From the NCBI RefSeq assembly GCF_016864375.1, contig NZ_CP069354.1:1612001-1676000 (forward strand): a stretch of 64,000 nt of DNA. Direction: 5' to 3'. The position numbers were made by a program, and so were the translations under genes. The DNA comes from Microvirga sp. VF16. GTDB taxonomy: Bacteria; Pseudomonadota; Alphaproteobacteria; Rhizobiales; Beijerinckiaceae. The notes beneath the pieces were generated by a model that saw only the letters and a list, made by a program, of their open reading frames with translations, had not been told where the DNA came from and did not search any database. Below, in pieces: positions 56,187 through 64,000 of this stretch. The stretch's first letter is position 1, and each line of letters opens with the position of its first letter.

Positions 56187-57482
56187 TCAGACGATACCTC
56201 CACCACCGCCGATGACGGCCGGACGCTCCGCTGCTATAGCCTGCCGATAGCCGCTGGCGCGGTAGGCAGCAATCGGATCGATGGCACCGCCGGCCTGCAG
56301 GCGCGCCATCGCCAGAATCGGTTCGACATCGATCCGGTAGGCTGCCTTGAGGGTCTCCGAGGCCATGAGGGCATCGTTGTCGTTCTGGTAGCCTTCAAGG
56401 GCCTTGCGGTTGACGAGAAGCGCCTGTGCGTAGGCGCGGCGAATCTCATTGGCGCTGCGGATCAGACTCTCGATCGGATCGGTCACATTATGTGATTGGT
56501 CGATCATGTGGGCCGGGTGGAAGCCTTTAGCCCCACGATGTTCCGCGTCCACCAGCTCGTTGAAGACGAGGAAAAGGCGATGGGGATCGATGGTTCCGGT
56601 GTCGAGATCGTCATCGCCGTATTTTGAATCGTTGAAATGGAAACCGCCGAGTTTCTTGAACTGAATCAGGCGGGCGACGATCATCTCGATATTAACGTTC
56701 GGCGCGTGGTGGCCGAGATCGACGAGGCAATAGGCCTTGTCGCCGAGTTCCGTCGCGATCAGGTAATTGGTGCCCCAATCCTGCACGACGGTGGAATAGA
56801 AGGCCGGCTCGTACATCTTGTGCTCGGAGAAGATGCGCCAATCCTCCGGCAGCTGCTTGTAGATGGCCTTCATGGCATCGAGATAGCGTTCGAAACTCCG
56901 GGTGAAACTCGTCTGTCCCGGAAAGTTCGAACCGTCGCCGATCCACACCGTCAGCGCCTTGGAGCCGATGGCCTGTCCAATCTCGATGCACTCGATATTG
57001 TGCTCGATGGCCTGCTGGCGCGTTGCCGCATCGGTGTGGCTCAGGGAGCCGAACTTGTAGCTCTTCTCCTGGCCTGGGGCGTCGGAGAAGGTATTGGAGT
57101 TCATGGCGTCGTAGCCAAGGCCCAGCGCATCGCCATGGGTCTTGAGCCGCCTCGGATCGTCGACCTTGTCCCATGGGATATGCAACGAGACGGTCGGCGT
57201 CGCGCGGGTGAGCTGGTGGATCACCGCGCAATCATCGAGCTTGTCGAAGATGTTGCGCGGCTCGCCGATGCCGGGAAAGCGCGCGAACCGCGTGCCCCCC
57301 GTGCCGACACCCCAGGAGGGGACGGCCACGAAGAACCGTGCAGCCTTGCGCGTGACGGCATCGATATCGATGCCGTCACGCGCAAGCTTGGCACCCAGAG
57401 CATCATAATCCGCCTTCAAGGCGCTCATGCGCTTCTCGTTGTCGGCGGAGACGATCTCTCCCGCAATCCTTTGTTCGGTCAT
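56187..57482 (-). CDS. rhaI: L-rhamnose isomerase (rhizobial type)
   Basis: A 431-residue sugar isomerase with a xylose-isomerase-like TIM barrel, converting L-rhamnose to L-rhamnulose. Visible segments are VPSWGVGTGGTRFARFPGIG, VSLHIPWDK, the metal-site EHKMYEPAFYSTVVQDWGTN and GGFHFNDSKYGDDDLDTG. It is of the type found with the bifunctional RhaD in rhizobia rather than E. coli RhaA. A large palindromic repeat separates it from rhaD on the same strand. Confidence 0.93.
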   Translation of the reverse strand: MTEQRIAGEIVSADNEKRMSALKADYDALGAKLARDGIDIDAVTRKAARFFVAVPSWGVGTGGTRFARFPGIGEPRNIFDKLDDCAVIHQLTRATPTVSLHIPWDKVDDPRRLKTHGDALGLGYDAMNSNTFSDAPGQEKSYKFGSLSHTDAATRQQAIEHNIECIEIGQAIGSKALTVWIGDGSNFPGQTSFTRSFERYLDAMKAIYKQLPEDWRIFSEHKMYEPAFYSTVVQDWGTNYLIATELGDKAYCLVDLGHHAPNVNIEMIVARLIQFKKLGGFHFNDSKYGDDDLDTGTIDPHRLFLVFNELVDAEHRGAKGFHPAHMIDQSHNVTDPIESLIRSANEIRRAYAQALLVNRKALEGYQNDNDALMASETLKAAYRIDVEPILAMARLQAGGAIDPIAAYRASGYRQAIAAERPAVIGGGGGIV

Positions 57483-57493
57483 GGCTTCCTCCC

Positions 57494-57633
57494 TAGAGCA
57501 TCGGACCCAAAAGTGGACCCACTTTTGGGATCCAATCCGATGCTCAATTCCTTAAGCAGCGCATCGTTCGCAGCGAAAAACCGGGTCCACTTTTCACTAG
57601 CGCGGCCCGCTGGGTCCGCACGATGCGCTAGTG
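57494..57633. repeat. Tandem CTAG-type palindromic repeats between rhaD and rhaI
   Basis: Two elements lie here. First, GAGCATCGGA (57496-57505) pairs with TCCGATGCTC (57536-57545), and inside it CCCAAAAGTGG (57506-57516) pairs with CCACTTTTGGG (57519-57529): a 21-bp two-part stem. Second, GCGCATCGT (57559-57567) pairs with ACGATGCGC (57620-57628) around the core AAAAACCGGGTCCACTT; a 9-bp CACTAGCGC/GCGCTAGTG stem competes. Shared features with 20648 and 28616 show one repeat family. Confidence 0.8.
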
Positions 57634-57639
57634 CAGAGC

Positions 57640-59745
57640 TTATCGCGTGAACGATGTCGCGTTGCCTGCATCCACATTGATGATGTTGCCGGTCGACTTC
57701 GCGGACAGATCGGAGGCGAGGAAGTAGATCGCCTCGGCGATGTCCTCTGGGAAGACGTTGAGCTTCAGCAGGGAGCGCTTGCGGTAATGCTCCTCCAGCT
57801 CATCGACGGCGAGCTTTGAAGACGCTGCACGCTGTTCACGCCACTCGCCGGTCCAGATCTTGGAGCCGCGCAGCACCGCGTCCGGGTTGACGGTGTTCAC
57901 GCGAATGCCTGCATCGGCTCCTTCCAGCGCCAGACAGCGGGCAAGGTGGATTTCCGCGGCCTTGGCGGTGCAATAGGCCGATGCGTTGGGCGAAGAGGCA
58001 AGGCCGTTCTTCGACGAGACGAAGACCACATTGCCGCCGAGCTTCTGGCGCCGGAACAGACGGAAGGCTTCCCGCGAGACGAGGAAATAGCCCGTTGCGA
58101 GAATGTCGATGTTGCGGTTCCACATCGCCAGATCGGTGTCCTCCACGGGGGCCGAGGAGGCGATGCCGGCATTGGACACCAGAATGTCGATGCCGCCGAA
58201 TTCGACGCTGGCCTCGATGAAGGAGGATAGGACTTCCGGCTCGCTTGTGACGTTGAGTTTCACGCCGCGCACCGCGTCCTGCCCAAAGCGCTTGGAGAAA
58301 TCCTCTACCGTTGTGGTCAGCGCTTCCTGATCGATATCGGCCAGCACCACGCAGGCGCCTTCGCTCACCAGCCGCTCGGCCGTGGCGCGACCGATGCCGC
58401 CGGCACCACCGGTGATGAAAGCCACGCGGCCGGCGAGGCTCTTCGGCTTCGGCATGCGCTGGAGCTTGGCTTCCTCGAGCAGCCAGTATTCGATGTCGAA
58501 AGCTTCCTGCTCGGGGAGGCCCTGATATTCGGATACCGAGGAGGCGCCGCGCATCACGTTGATGGCGTTGACATAGAACTCGCTGGCGATGCGCGCCGTC
58601 GCCTTGTCGCGGGCGAAGGACAGCATGCCGACGCCGGGGATCAGGAAGATTACCGGATTGGGATCGCGCATCTTCGGGCTGTTCGGATGCTTCGACTGCT
58701 CGTAGTAGCGCGCGTAATCGGCGCGATAGGCCTCCAGCGCCGCATCGAGTCCGGAAAGCACCGCATCGACGTCCGGCGTCTTCGGATCGAAGTCGAGGAC
58801 GAGCGGACGGATCTTCGTGCGCAGGAAGTGGTCGGGGCAGCTGGTGCCGAGCTGGGCTAGGGGCTTCAGGTTAGCGGAGTTGACGAATTCCAGCACCGCG
58901 TCCTGGTCGTCGAAATGACCGAGCTTGCGCTCGGTTTGGCCGATCTTACCGCGAATCTCGGGCATGAGGCGTGCCGCGATCCTGCGGCGCTCGTCCCGCG
59001 AGAGGCTGGACGTCACGGCGCCGCCGAAAGCCGGCTTTCCTGCGGTCCTCTCGGCAAACCATTGGATGGCCTGATTGATGATGCGCAGCGTCAGCGCGTA
59101 GCATTCCTTCGCGTCGTCGGCCCAGGTGAAGAGGCCGTGGCTTTCGAGCACCACGCCCTTCGCCGCGGGATTGGCCTTGGCGAAGGCTTCGAGATCGAGA
59201 CCGAGCTGGAAGCCGGGTCGGCGCCAGGGCAGCCATCCGATCTCGTCGCCGAAGATCTCTTTCGTCAGTTCACGGGAGTTCTTTGAGGCCGCAATTGCGA
59301 TGATCGCATCAGGGTGCATGTGATCGACATGCGTATAGGGGAGGAAGCCATGGAGCGGTGTGTCGATCGAAGCTGCACGCGTGTTGAGGTTGAAGGTGGC
59401 ATGAGGGAGAAAGCCGACCATGCGGTCTTCGTCCTCGACGCCTTTATAGAGAGTCTTCAGCGACCGCAGCTTGTCCATATAAAGAGTGGCAAAGCCGTCG
59501 AGTTTGATCGTGCCGACATCGCCGCCCGAGCCCTTGACCCAGAGTACCTCGATCTTTTCGCCCGTCAGTGGATCGGTCTCGATCACTTTCGCCGAGGTGT
59601 TGCCGCCGCCGTAATTGGTGATCCGCTTATCGGCGCCGAGAAGATTGGAGCGGTAGAGCAGGAGACCCGGCTCATCGAGCTTGGCCGCCTTGGCGTCATC
59701 CCAGTGATTTTCGAGGAGTTTGACGGCTTGGGTCGCGGTGTCCAC
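57640..59745 (-). CDS. rhaD: Bifunctional rhamnulose-1-phosphate aldolase/lactaldehyde dehydrogenase
   Basis: A 701-residue fusion. Residues about 1-400 are a class II aldolase domain (ITNYGGGNTSAKV, HGFLPYTHVDHMHPDAI with zinc His residues, VLESHGLFTW). Residues about 425-700 are a short-chain dehydrogenase (FITGGAGGIGRATAERL, catalytic Tyr/Lys in SAYCTAKAAE). It cleaves rhamnulose-1-phosphate and handles the lactaldehyde formed. ATG 59766 and GTG 59775 lack ribosome sites; GTG 59745 has AGGAGG 5 nt upstream and is chosen. Confidence 0.94.
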   Translation of the reverse strand: MDTATQAVKLLENHWDDAKAAKLDEPGLLLYRSNLLGADKRITNYGGGNTSAKVIETDPLTGEKIEVLWVKGSGGDVGTIKLDGFATLYMDKLRSLKTLYKGVEDEDRMVGFLPHATFNLNTRAASIDTPLHGFLPYTHVDHMHPDAIIAIAASKNSRELTKEIFGDEIGWLPWRRPGFQLGLDLEAFAKANPAAKGVVLESHGLFTWADDAKECYALTLRIINQAIQWFAERTAGKPAFGGAVTSSLSRDERRRIAARLMPEIRGKIGQTERKLGHFDDQDAVLEFVNSANLKPLAQLGTSCPDHFLRTKIRPLVLDFDPKTPDVDAVLSGLDAALEAYRADYARYYEQSKHPNSPKMRDPNPVIFLIPGVGMLSFARDKATARIASEFYVNAINVMRGASSVSEYQGLPEQEAFDIEYWLLEEAKLQRMPKPKSLAGRVAFITGGAGGIGRATAERLVSEGACVVLADIDQEALTTTVEDFSKRFGQDAVRGVKLNVTSEPEVLSSFIEASVEFGGIDILVSNAGIASSAPVEDTDLAMWNRNIDILATGYFLVSREAFRLFRRQKLGGNVVFVSSKNGLASSPNASAYCTAKAAEIHLARCLALEGADAGIRVNTVNPDAVLRGSKIWTGEWREQRAASSKLAVDELEEHYRKRSLLKLNVFPEDIAEAIYFLASDLSAKSTGNIINVDAGNATSFTR

Positions 59746-59833
59746 GGTTTCCTCCTGTCCGCTCATGAGGCGCACATGCCCCGGATTTGAGCCGAAAGGT
59801 GACGGGAGCCCCGGTTCTTGTCAACCAAGAAAC

Positions 59834-59875
59834 GATCAAATTTGATCAATAATGATCATGATACCAAGGTGGTAT
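59834..59875. promoter_or_regulatory. Cluster of operator-like palindromes in the rha divergent region
   Basis: Three inverted repeats lie side by side between rhaD and rhaR: GATCAAATTTGATC (59834-59847), ATGATCAT (59852-59859) and ATACCA-AGG-TGGTAT (59861-59875). The region is AT-rich against its surroundings. A binding site for the DeoR-type RhaR controlling both directions is likely but unproven. Confidence 0.55.
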
Positions 59876-59989
59876 GTCGATATTGATTGACTGTGAGCGG
59901 TTTGATGCGCAGTCTACGGCCATAACTTGCGTGAATCTGAAAGGTATTTGATCCTTCCGATCAACGTCGATCTGCCTTGTTGAGGACCC

Positions 59990-60802
59990 ATGCACGAACG
60001 TGAAAGGCATCGGATCATCCTGAGCGCCGTCCAGGAGAAGCCGGTCGCGACAGTCCAGGATCTTGTGGAACTGACTTCCGCCTCGGAAGCCACGATCCGC
60101 CGCGATATTGCGGCCCTGCACGTTCAAGGGCGCCTGCGCCGCGTCCGCGGAGGAGCGGAGGCACTCCATCCGGCTCAGATCGGAAGTCTTGCCGCCAAGC
60201 CGTTTCGCGTGTCGGAAAGCGAGAACATCGCGAAGAAGCGGGCTATTGCCCGGGAGGCCGTGGCTTTGTGCACCGAGGGTGACGCTATCATCATCAATGG
60301 CGGCACCACGACGTTTCAGATGGTGCATTATCTGACCGCTCGCCGGTTGCAGGTCTTCACGAATTCCTTCGCCATCGCCGAGCACCTCGTGAAGCATTCC
60401 AAAAATCAGGTGATGCTGCCGGGCGGCTCGATCTATCGCGACCAGAGCATCATTCTTTCCCCGTTCGAGAATGACGTGACGCGCAATTTCTATGCGCGTC
60501 GCATGTTCATGGGCGCCCAAGGCGTCGGCGCGCTTGGCGTCATGGAGCAGGATGCTCTGATCATCCAGGCCGAGCAGAAGCTGATCAATCAGGCCGACGA
60601 GCTGGTGCTGATGGTGGATTCCACCAAGTTCCAGCGTCGCTCCAGCCTCATCCTTTGTCCCCTCGACCGTGTCTCCACGCTGATTACCGATGACGCCATC
60701 CCGGATTCGGCCAGAACCATGATCGAGAATGCGGGAATCAAACTGATTATCGCCGGAACGACGGCCGCCGATCAGTCTGTGGAATCCTCATCGGCGGCCT
60801 GA
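59990..60802 (+). CDS. rhaR: DeoR-family regulator of rhamnose genes
   Basis: A 270-residue DeoR/GlpR-type regulator. The N-terminal winged helix-turn-helix is typical: RHRIILSAVQEKPVATVQDL and SASEATIRRDIAALHVQGRL; the sugar-phosphate sensor domain includes INGGTTTFQM and FMGAQGVG. It most likely represses rhaDI and the transport operon until a phosphorylated rhamnose intermediate binds. Order rhaR-rhaS-rhaT-rhaP, divergent from rhaDI, matches the described Rhizobium leguminosarum locus. Confidence 0.9.
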   Translation: MHERERHRIILSAVQEKPVATVQDLVELTSASEATIRRDIAALHVQGRLRRVRGGAEALHPAQIGSLAAKPFRVSESENIAKKRAIAREAVALCTEGDAIIINGGTTTFQMVHYLTARRLQVFTNSFAIAEHLVKHSKNQVMLPGGSIYRDQSIILSPFENDVTRNFYARRMFMGAQGVGALGVMEQDALIIQAEQKLINQADELVLMVDSTKFQRRSSLILCPLDRVSTLITDDAIPDSARTMIENAGIKLIIAGTTAADQSVESSSAA

Positions 60803-60838
60803 GAGCCGGCGAGAGGTGTTTGAAAAGGGAGGAAGAAC

Positions 60839-61834
60839 ATGAAGGCATTTGCAAAGCTTGCCCTCGGCACGGCGCTGGGCCTGGCTCTCTTCGCCGGTTC
60901 CGCAAGCGCTCAGAATGTGAAGATCGGTCTCTTGGTGAAGTCCCTCGGCAACGGCTTCTTCGAGGCCGCCAACAAGGGTGCGCAGGAGGCGGCGAAGGAG
61001 CTCGGCGGCGTCGAGGTCATCTATACCGGACCGACGACCACCACGGCCGAAGGGCAGATTGAGGTGATCAACGCCCTCATCGCTCAGCGCGTCGACGCGA
61101 TCGCGATCTCGGCCAACGATCCCGATGCGGTCGTTCCGGCGCTGAAGCGGGCGGCGCAGCGCGGCATCAAGGTGATCTCCTGGGATTCCGCCGTCGGCAA
61201 GGACGGGCGGATCGTGCACCTCAACCCGTCGTCGAACGAGCTCATCGGCAATATGTGCCTGAAGCTCGCGGCGTCTCATCTGCCTGACGGCAAGGGCGAT
61301 TTCGCGATCCTGTCTGCCACCTCCACCTCGACCAACCAGAACACCTGGATTGCCGAGATGAAGAAGCAGCTTCCGAAATATCCCGGCCTGAATCTCGTCA
61401 CCACCGTCTATGGCGACGACCTGGCGGACAAGAGCTACCGCGAAGCCCAGGGCCTGTTGAAGTCCCATCCGAATGTGAAGGTGATCGTCGCTCCGACGAC
61501 GGTTGGCGTGCTCGCCGCCTCGCAGGTGGTGAAGGATGCCGGCAAGATCGGGCAGGTCTACGTGACAGGCCTCGGGCTTCCGTCCGAGATGGCCGGTGCA
61601 GTTCATTCCGGCGCGACGAAGGAATTCGCGATCTGGAACCCGATCGACCTCGGCTATTCCGCCACGCAGATCGCCTATCGTATCGTCAAAGGGGAAACCG
61701 ACGGCAAGCCCGGTTCCGAGATCAATGCCGGCCGCATGGGCAAGATCAAGATCGGCGACAACGGCGAGGCCGCGATGGCCGATCCCTTCGTCTACAACAA
61801 GAAAAACGTCGACGAATTCGCCAAGATCTTCTGA
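60839..61834 (+). CDS. rhaS: Rhamnose ABC transporter substrate-binding protein
   Basis: A 331-residue periplasmic sugar-binding protein of the Peripla_BP_4 group. The Sec signal covers residues 1-23 (LGTALGLALFAGSASA), cleaving before QNVKIGLLVKSLGN. Binding-site segments ISANDPDAVVPAL and ISWDSAVGKDGRI are typical. GGGAGGAAGAAC precedes the ATG. Specificity for rhamnose is inferred from the locus. Confidence 0.92.
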   Translation: MKAFAKLALGTALGLALFAGSASAQNVKIGLLVKSLGNGFFEAANKGAQEAAKELGGVEVIYTGPTTTTAEGQIEVINALIAQRVDAIAISANDPDAVVPALKRAAQRGIKVISWDSAVGKDGRIVHLNPSSNELIGNMCLKLAASHLPDGKGDFAILSATSTSTNQNTWIAEMKKQLPKYPGLNLVTTVYGDDLADKSYREAQGLLKSHPNVKVIVAPTTVGVLAASQVVKDAGKIGQVYVTGLGLPSEMAGAVHSGATKEFAIWNPIDLGYSATQIAYRIVKGETDGKPGSEINAGRMGKIKIGDNGEAAMADPFVYNKKNVDEFAKIF

Positions 61835-61911
61835 GATCGTAAAGCCACTCGGAGAGAGGGCGCGGACAGCTGCGCCCTCCTTGCACTCATCGGCACTTGG
61901 CAGGGTTTCCC

Positions 61912-63429
61912 ATGTCCGTGGTTCAAGCGGTTCCCGAGGTCCAGACTCCGCTTCTGGAGATGCGTGGCATTTCCAAGTCGTTTCCCGGAGTGAAGGCGCT
62001 CGATCATGTGGACGTCGCGCTCTATCCCGGAACGGTGACGGCGTTGATTGGCGAGAATGGCGCGGGCAAATCGACGCTCGTCAAGATCCTGACCGGTATC
62101 TATCAGCCGGATGGCGGTGAGATTGTCGTCGATGGTGTTTCCGTGCATTTCGCCAATGCCGAGGCGGCGATCCGGAGCGGCATTACGGCAATCCATCAGG
62201 AAACCGTGCTCTTCGACGAGCTCTCGGTCGCCGAGAACATCTTTCTCGGTCACGCGCCGAGAAACCGGCTGGGTCTCGTCAATTGGGGAGCCATGAACGC
62301 GCGCGCCGCGGCCCTGCTCACCTCCATCGACGCGCCGATCAGCCCCTATACGCGCCTGAAGGATCTCTCGATCGCGCACCGGCATCTGGTCGCCATCGCG
62401 CGTGCGCTGTCCGTCGAGGCCCGCGTCGTCATCATGGACGAGCCGACCGCTGCGCTCTCCTATAAGGAGGTGGAGGATCTCTTCCGGATCATCGAGCGGT
62501 TGAAGAAACAGGGCAAGGCAATCCTCTTCATCAGCCACAAGTTCGAAGAGGTCTATCAGATTGCCGAACGATTCGTGGTGTTCCGCGACGGGCGCTCCAT
62601 CGGTTCCGGTCTGCTGGCACAGACCGGGCAGGACGAGATCGTCCGCATGATGGTCGGCCGTTCCGTCGAGCATGTGTTTCCAAAGGTAGATGTTGCGATC
62701 GGGAATACCGTTCTGAAGGTTTCCGGCTACTCGCATCCGACGGAATTCGACAACATCTCCTTCGACCTGCGGCGCGGAGAAATCCTAGGCCTCTATGGGT
62801 TGGTCGGAGCAGGGCGCTCGGAATTCTGCCAGGCCTTGTTCGGCATCACCCGTCCCAGCGCAGGGGTAATCGAACTGGAAGGACACAGGATCGACATCCG
62901 CTCTCCGGCGGATGCCACGGCCGCCGGCATCGTGTACGTGCCAGAGGAGCGTGGCCGTCACGGTGTCGTTCTGCAGATGCCGATCTTCCAGAACATCTCC
63001 ATGGCAACGCTCGGAAGCACCACCAAGGCTGGCTTCCTGCGTCAGGCGGAGGAATTCGCCCTGGCCCGGCGCTATGCCGAGCGACTGGATCTTCGTGCCG
63101 CAGCGCTCTCCGTTCCTGTCGGCACCCTGTCCGGCGGCAACCAGCAGAAGGTGGTGATCGGAAAGTGGCTCGCCACCAGGCCGAAGGTCATCATCCTGGA
63201 CGAACCCACAAAGGGCATCGATATCGGCTCGAAAGCCGCGGTGCATGCCTTCATGAGCGAACTCGCAGGCGAGGGGCTGAGCGTGATCATGGTCTCGTCC
63301 GAACTGCCTGAAATCTTAGGCATGTCTGACCGCGTGATGGTGATGCGTGAGGGACGGATGGCCGGCATGTGGGAGCGAGACGGTCTCGATGCCGAGACGC
63401 TGGTGCGCGCCGCTACGGGCAACGTGTGA
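61912..63429 (+). CDS. rhaT: Rhamnose ABC transporter ATP-binding protein
   Basis: A 505-residue double ATPase of the RbsA/MglA class. The first cassette has Walker A GENGAGKSTLVK and Walker B VVIMDEPTAAL; the second has the degenerate P-loop GLVGAGRSEFCQ, signature LSGGNQQKVVIGKWLA and VIILDEPTKGIDIG. ATG 61912 is chosen; a start 15 bp upstream is possible. Located between the binding protein and permease genes. Confidence 0.93.
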   Translation: MSVVQAVPEVQTPLLEMRGISKSFPGVKALDHVDVALYPGTVTALIGENGAGKSTLVKILTGIYQPDGGEIVVDGVSVHFANAEAAIRSGITAIHQETVLFDELSVAENIFLGHAPRNRLGLVNWGAMNARAAALLTSIDAPISPYTRLKDLSIAHRHLVAIARALSVEARVVIMDEPTAALSYKEVEDLFRIIERLKKQGKAILFISHKFEEVYQIAERFVVFRDGRSIGSGLLAQTGQDEIVRMMVGRSVEHVFPKVDVAIGNTVLKVSGYSHPTEFDNISFDLRRGEILGLYGLVGAGRSEFCQALFGITRPSAGVIELEGHRIDIRSPADATAAGIVYVPEERGRHGVVLQMPIFQNISMATLGSTTKAGFLRQAEEFALARRYAERLDLRAAALSVPVGTLSGGNQQKVVIGKWLATRPKVIILDEPTKGIDIGSKAAVHAFMSELAGEGLSVIMVSSELPEILGMSDRVMVMREGRMAGMWERDGLDAETLVRAATGNV

Positions 63430-63460
63430 CCTCGCAGGGCAAGGAATCTGGAACGGGACG

Positions 63461-64000
63461 ATGAGCCGAATCCTGAAGTATCGTGAACTCCTGCTGGCAG
63501 CGATTATCATCGTTCTGATCGCGGTCTTCTCCTATCGCGCGCCGGGCTTCGCCTCGCCGGAGAGCCTTGCCAACATCTTCAACGACACCTCCATTCTGAT
63601 GATCCTGGCGCTCGGCCAGATGGCGGTGATTCTTACCAAGTCCATCGATCTGTCGGTGGCGGCGAATCTGTCCTTTACCGGCATGGCCATCGCCATGATG
63701 AACGCCGCTTATCCGCAGATCCCGCTGCCCGTTCTCATCGTGATGGCCATGGGAATCGGGGCGTTTCTCGGCGCGATCAACGGCCTCATGGTGTGGAAGA
63801 TCGGTATTCCCTCCATCGTGGCGACGCTCGGCACGCTGACGATCTATCGCGGCATGGCCTTCGTGCTCTCAGGCGGAGCCTGGGTCAATCAGACCCAGAT
63901 GACGCCAGCCTTCCTCAACACGCCCCGTCTCAACGTGCTCGGACTTCCCTTGCTCGGCTGGACCGCCATCCTAGTGATCGCGATTATCAGTCTCGTCTTT
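63461..64000 (+). CDS. rhaP: Rhamnose ABC transporter permease (partial)
   Basis: The first 180 residues of a RbsC-type permease run off the right edge without a stop. The start ATG 63461 reads MSRILKYRELLLAAIIIVLI; ALGQMAVILTKSIDLSVAAN and GIPSIVATLGTLTIYRGMAF are the conserved ribose-type permease segments. By analogy with the rhizobial locus a second permease, the mutarotase and the kinase (rhaQ, rhaU, rhaK) are expected beyond the edge. Confidence 0.92.
   Translation, partial: MSRILKYRELLLAAIIIVLIAVFSYRAPGFASPESLANIFNDTSILMILALGQMAVILTKSIDLSVAANLSFTGMAIAMMNAAYPQIPLPVLIVMAMGIGAFLGAINGLMVWKIGIPSIVATLGTLTIYRGMAFVLSGGAWVNQTQMTPAFLNTPRLNVLGLPLLGWTAILVIAIISLVF

Overview
The window reads as chromosome of a GC-rich alphaproteobacterium of the Rhizobiales/Hyphomicrobiales, most like Methylobacteriaceae/Microvirga (genus is inference). 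Support: a circularly permuted two-piece tmRNA with tag ANDNYAPVAVAA next to sspB; the fumC-DUF4169-RHH, hflK-hflC-DUF2065-degP and rhaDI/rhaRSTP arrangements; and CTAGAGCAT-type intergenic palindromes. No integrase, insertion sequence, CRISPR array or rRNA was seen. Genes are packed tightly, with many ATGA/TGATG overlaps and several overlapping 3' ends.

Layout. 1-10 kb: partial thioesterase, FAD-linked 2-hydroxyacid dehydrogenase, large AsmA protein, isochorismatase-like hydrolase, fumC operon, cytochrome P450, sspB. 10.1-10.5 kb: ssrA (tmRNA), which no protein-gene search would show. 10.7-18.5 kb: thyA, DUF2293, a secreted M64 metallopeptidase with RTX tail, GNAT, folA, then the membrane proteostasis set hflK-hflC-DUF2065-degP. 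18.6-23.4 kb: acs, serB, miaA, DUF155. 23.4-28.6 kb: branched-chain amino acid genes ilvB-GST-ilvN and ilvC, with a Leu/Ile/Val leader peptide and attenuator before ilvB. 28.6-37.6 kb: cNMP-patatin protein, small membrane/hydrophilic proteins, DedA, pdxY, a NitT/TauT-type ABC transporter, PhzF, NUDIX and a lipoprotein. 37.7-39.8 kb: leuA with a Leu-rich leader peptide, and tRNA-Lys(CTT). 40-43.2 kb: YdeP-type molybdopterin oxidoreductase and fdhD. 43.3-55.6 kb: a respiratory island with alternative complex III (actABCDEF), a reverse-strand c-type cytochrome/CtaG pair, and a heme-copper oxidase whose subunit II carries cytochrome c and whose subunits I and III are fused. 55.6 kb to the end: DUF421, then divergent L-rhamnose catabolism (rhaI, rhaD) and uptake/regulation (rhaR, rhaS, rhaT, partial rhaP).

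How parts work together. tmRNA tags stalled peptides and SspB delivers tagged proteins to ClpXP. IlvB/IlvN, IlvC and LeuA are successive steps to Val/Ile/Leu, and at least two of these loci look attenuated by their end products. ActA-F would oxidise quinol and pass electrons through c-type cytochromes to the neighbouring oxidase. RhaSTP imports rhamnose, RhaI and the bifunctional RhaD degrade it, and RhaR is the probable repressor.
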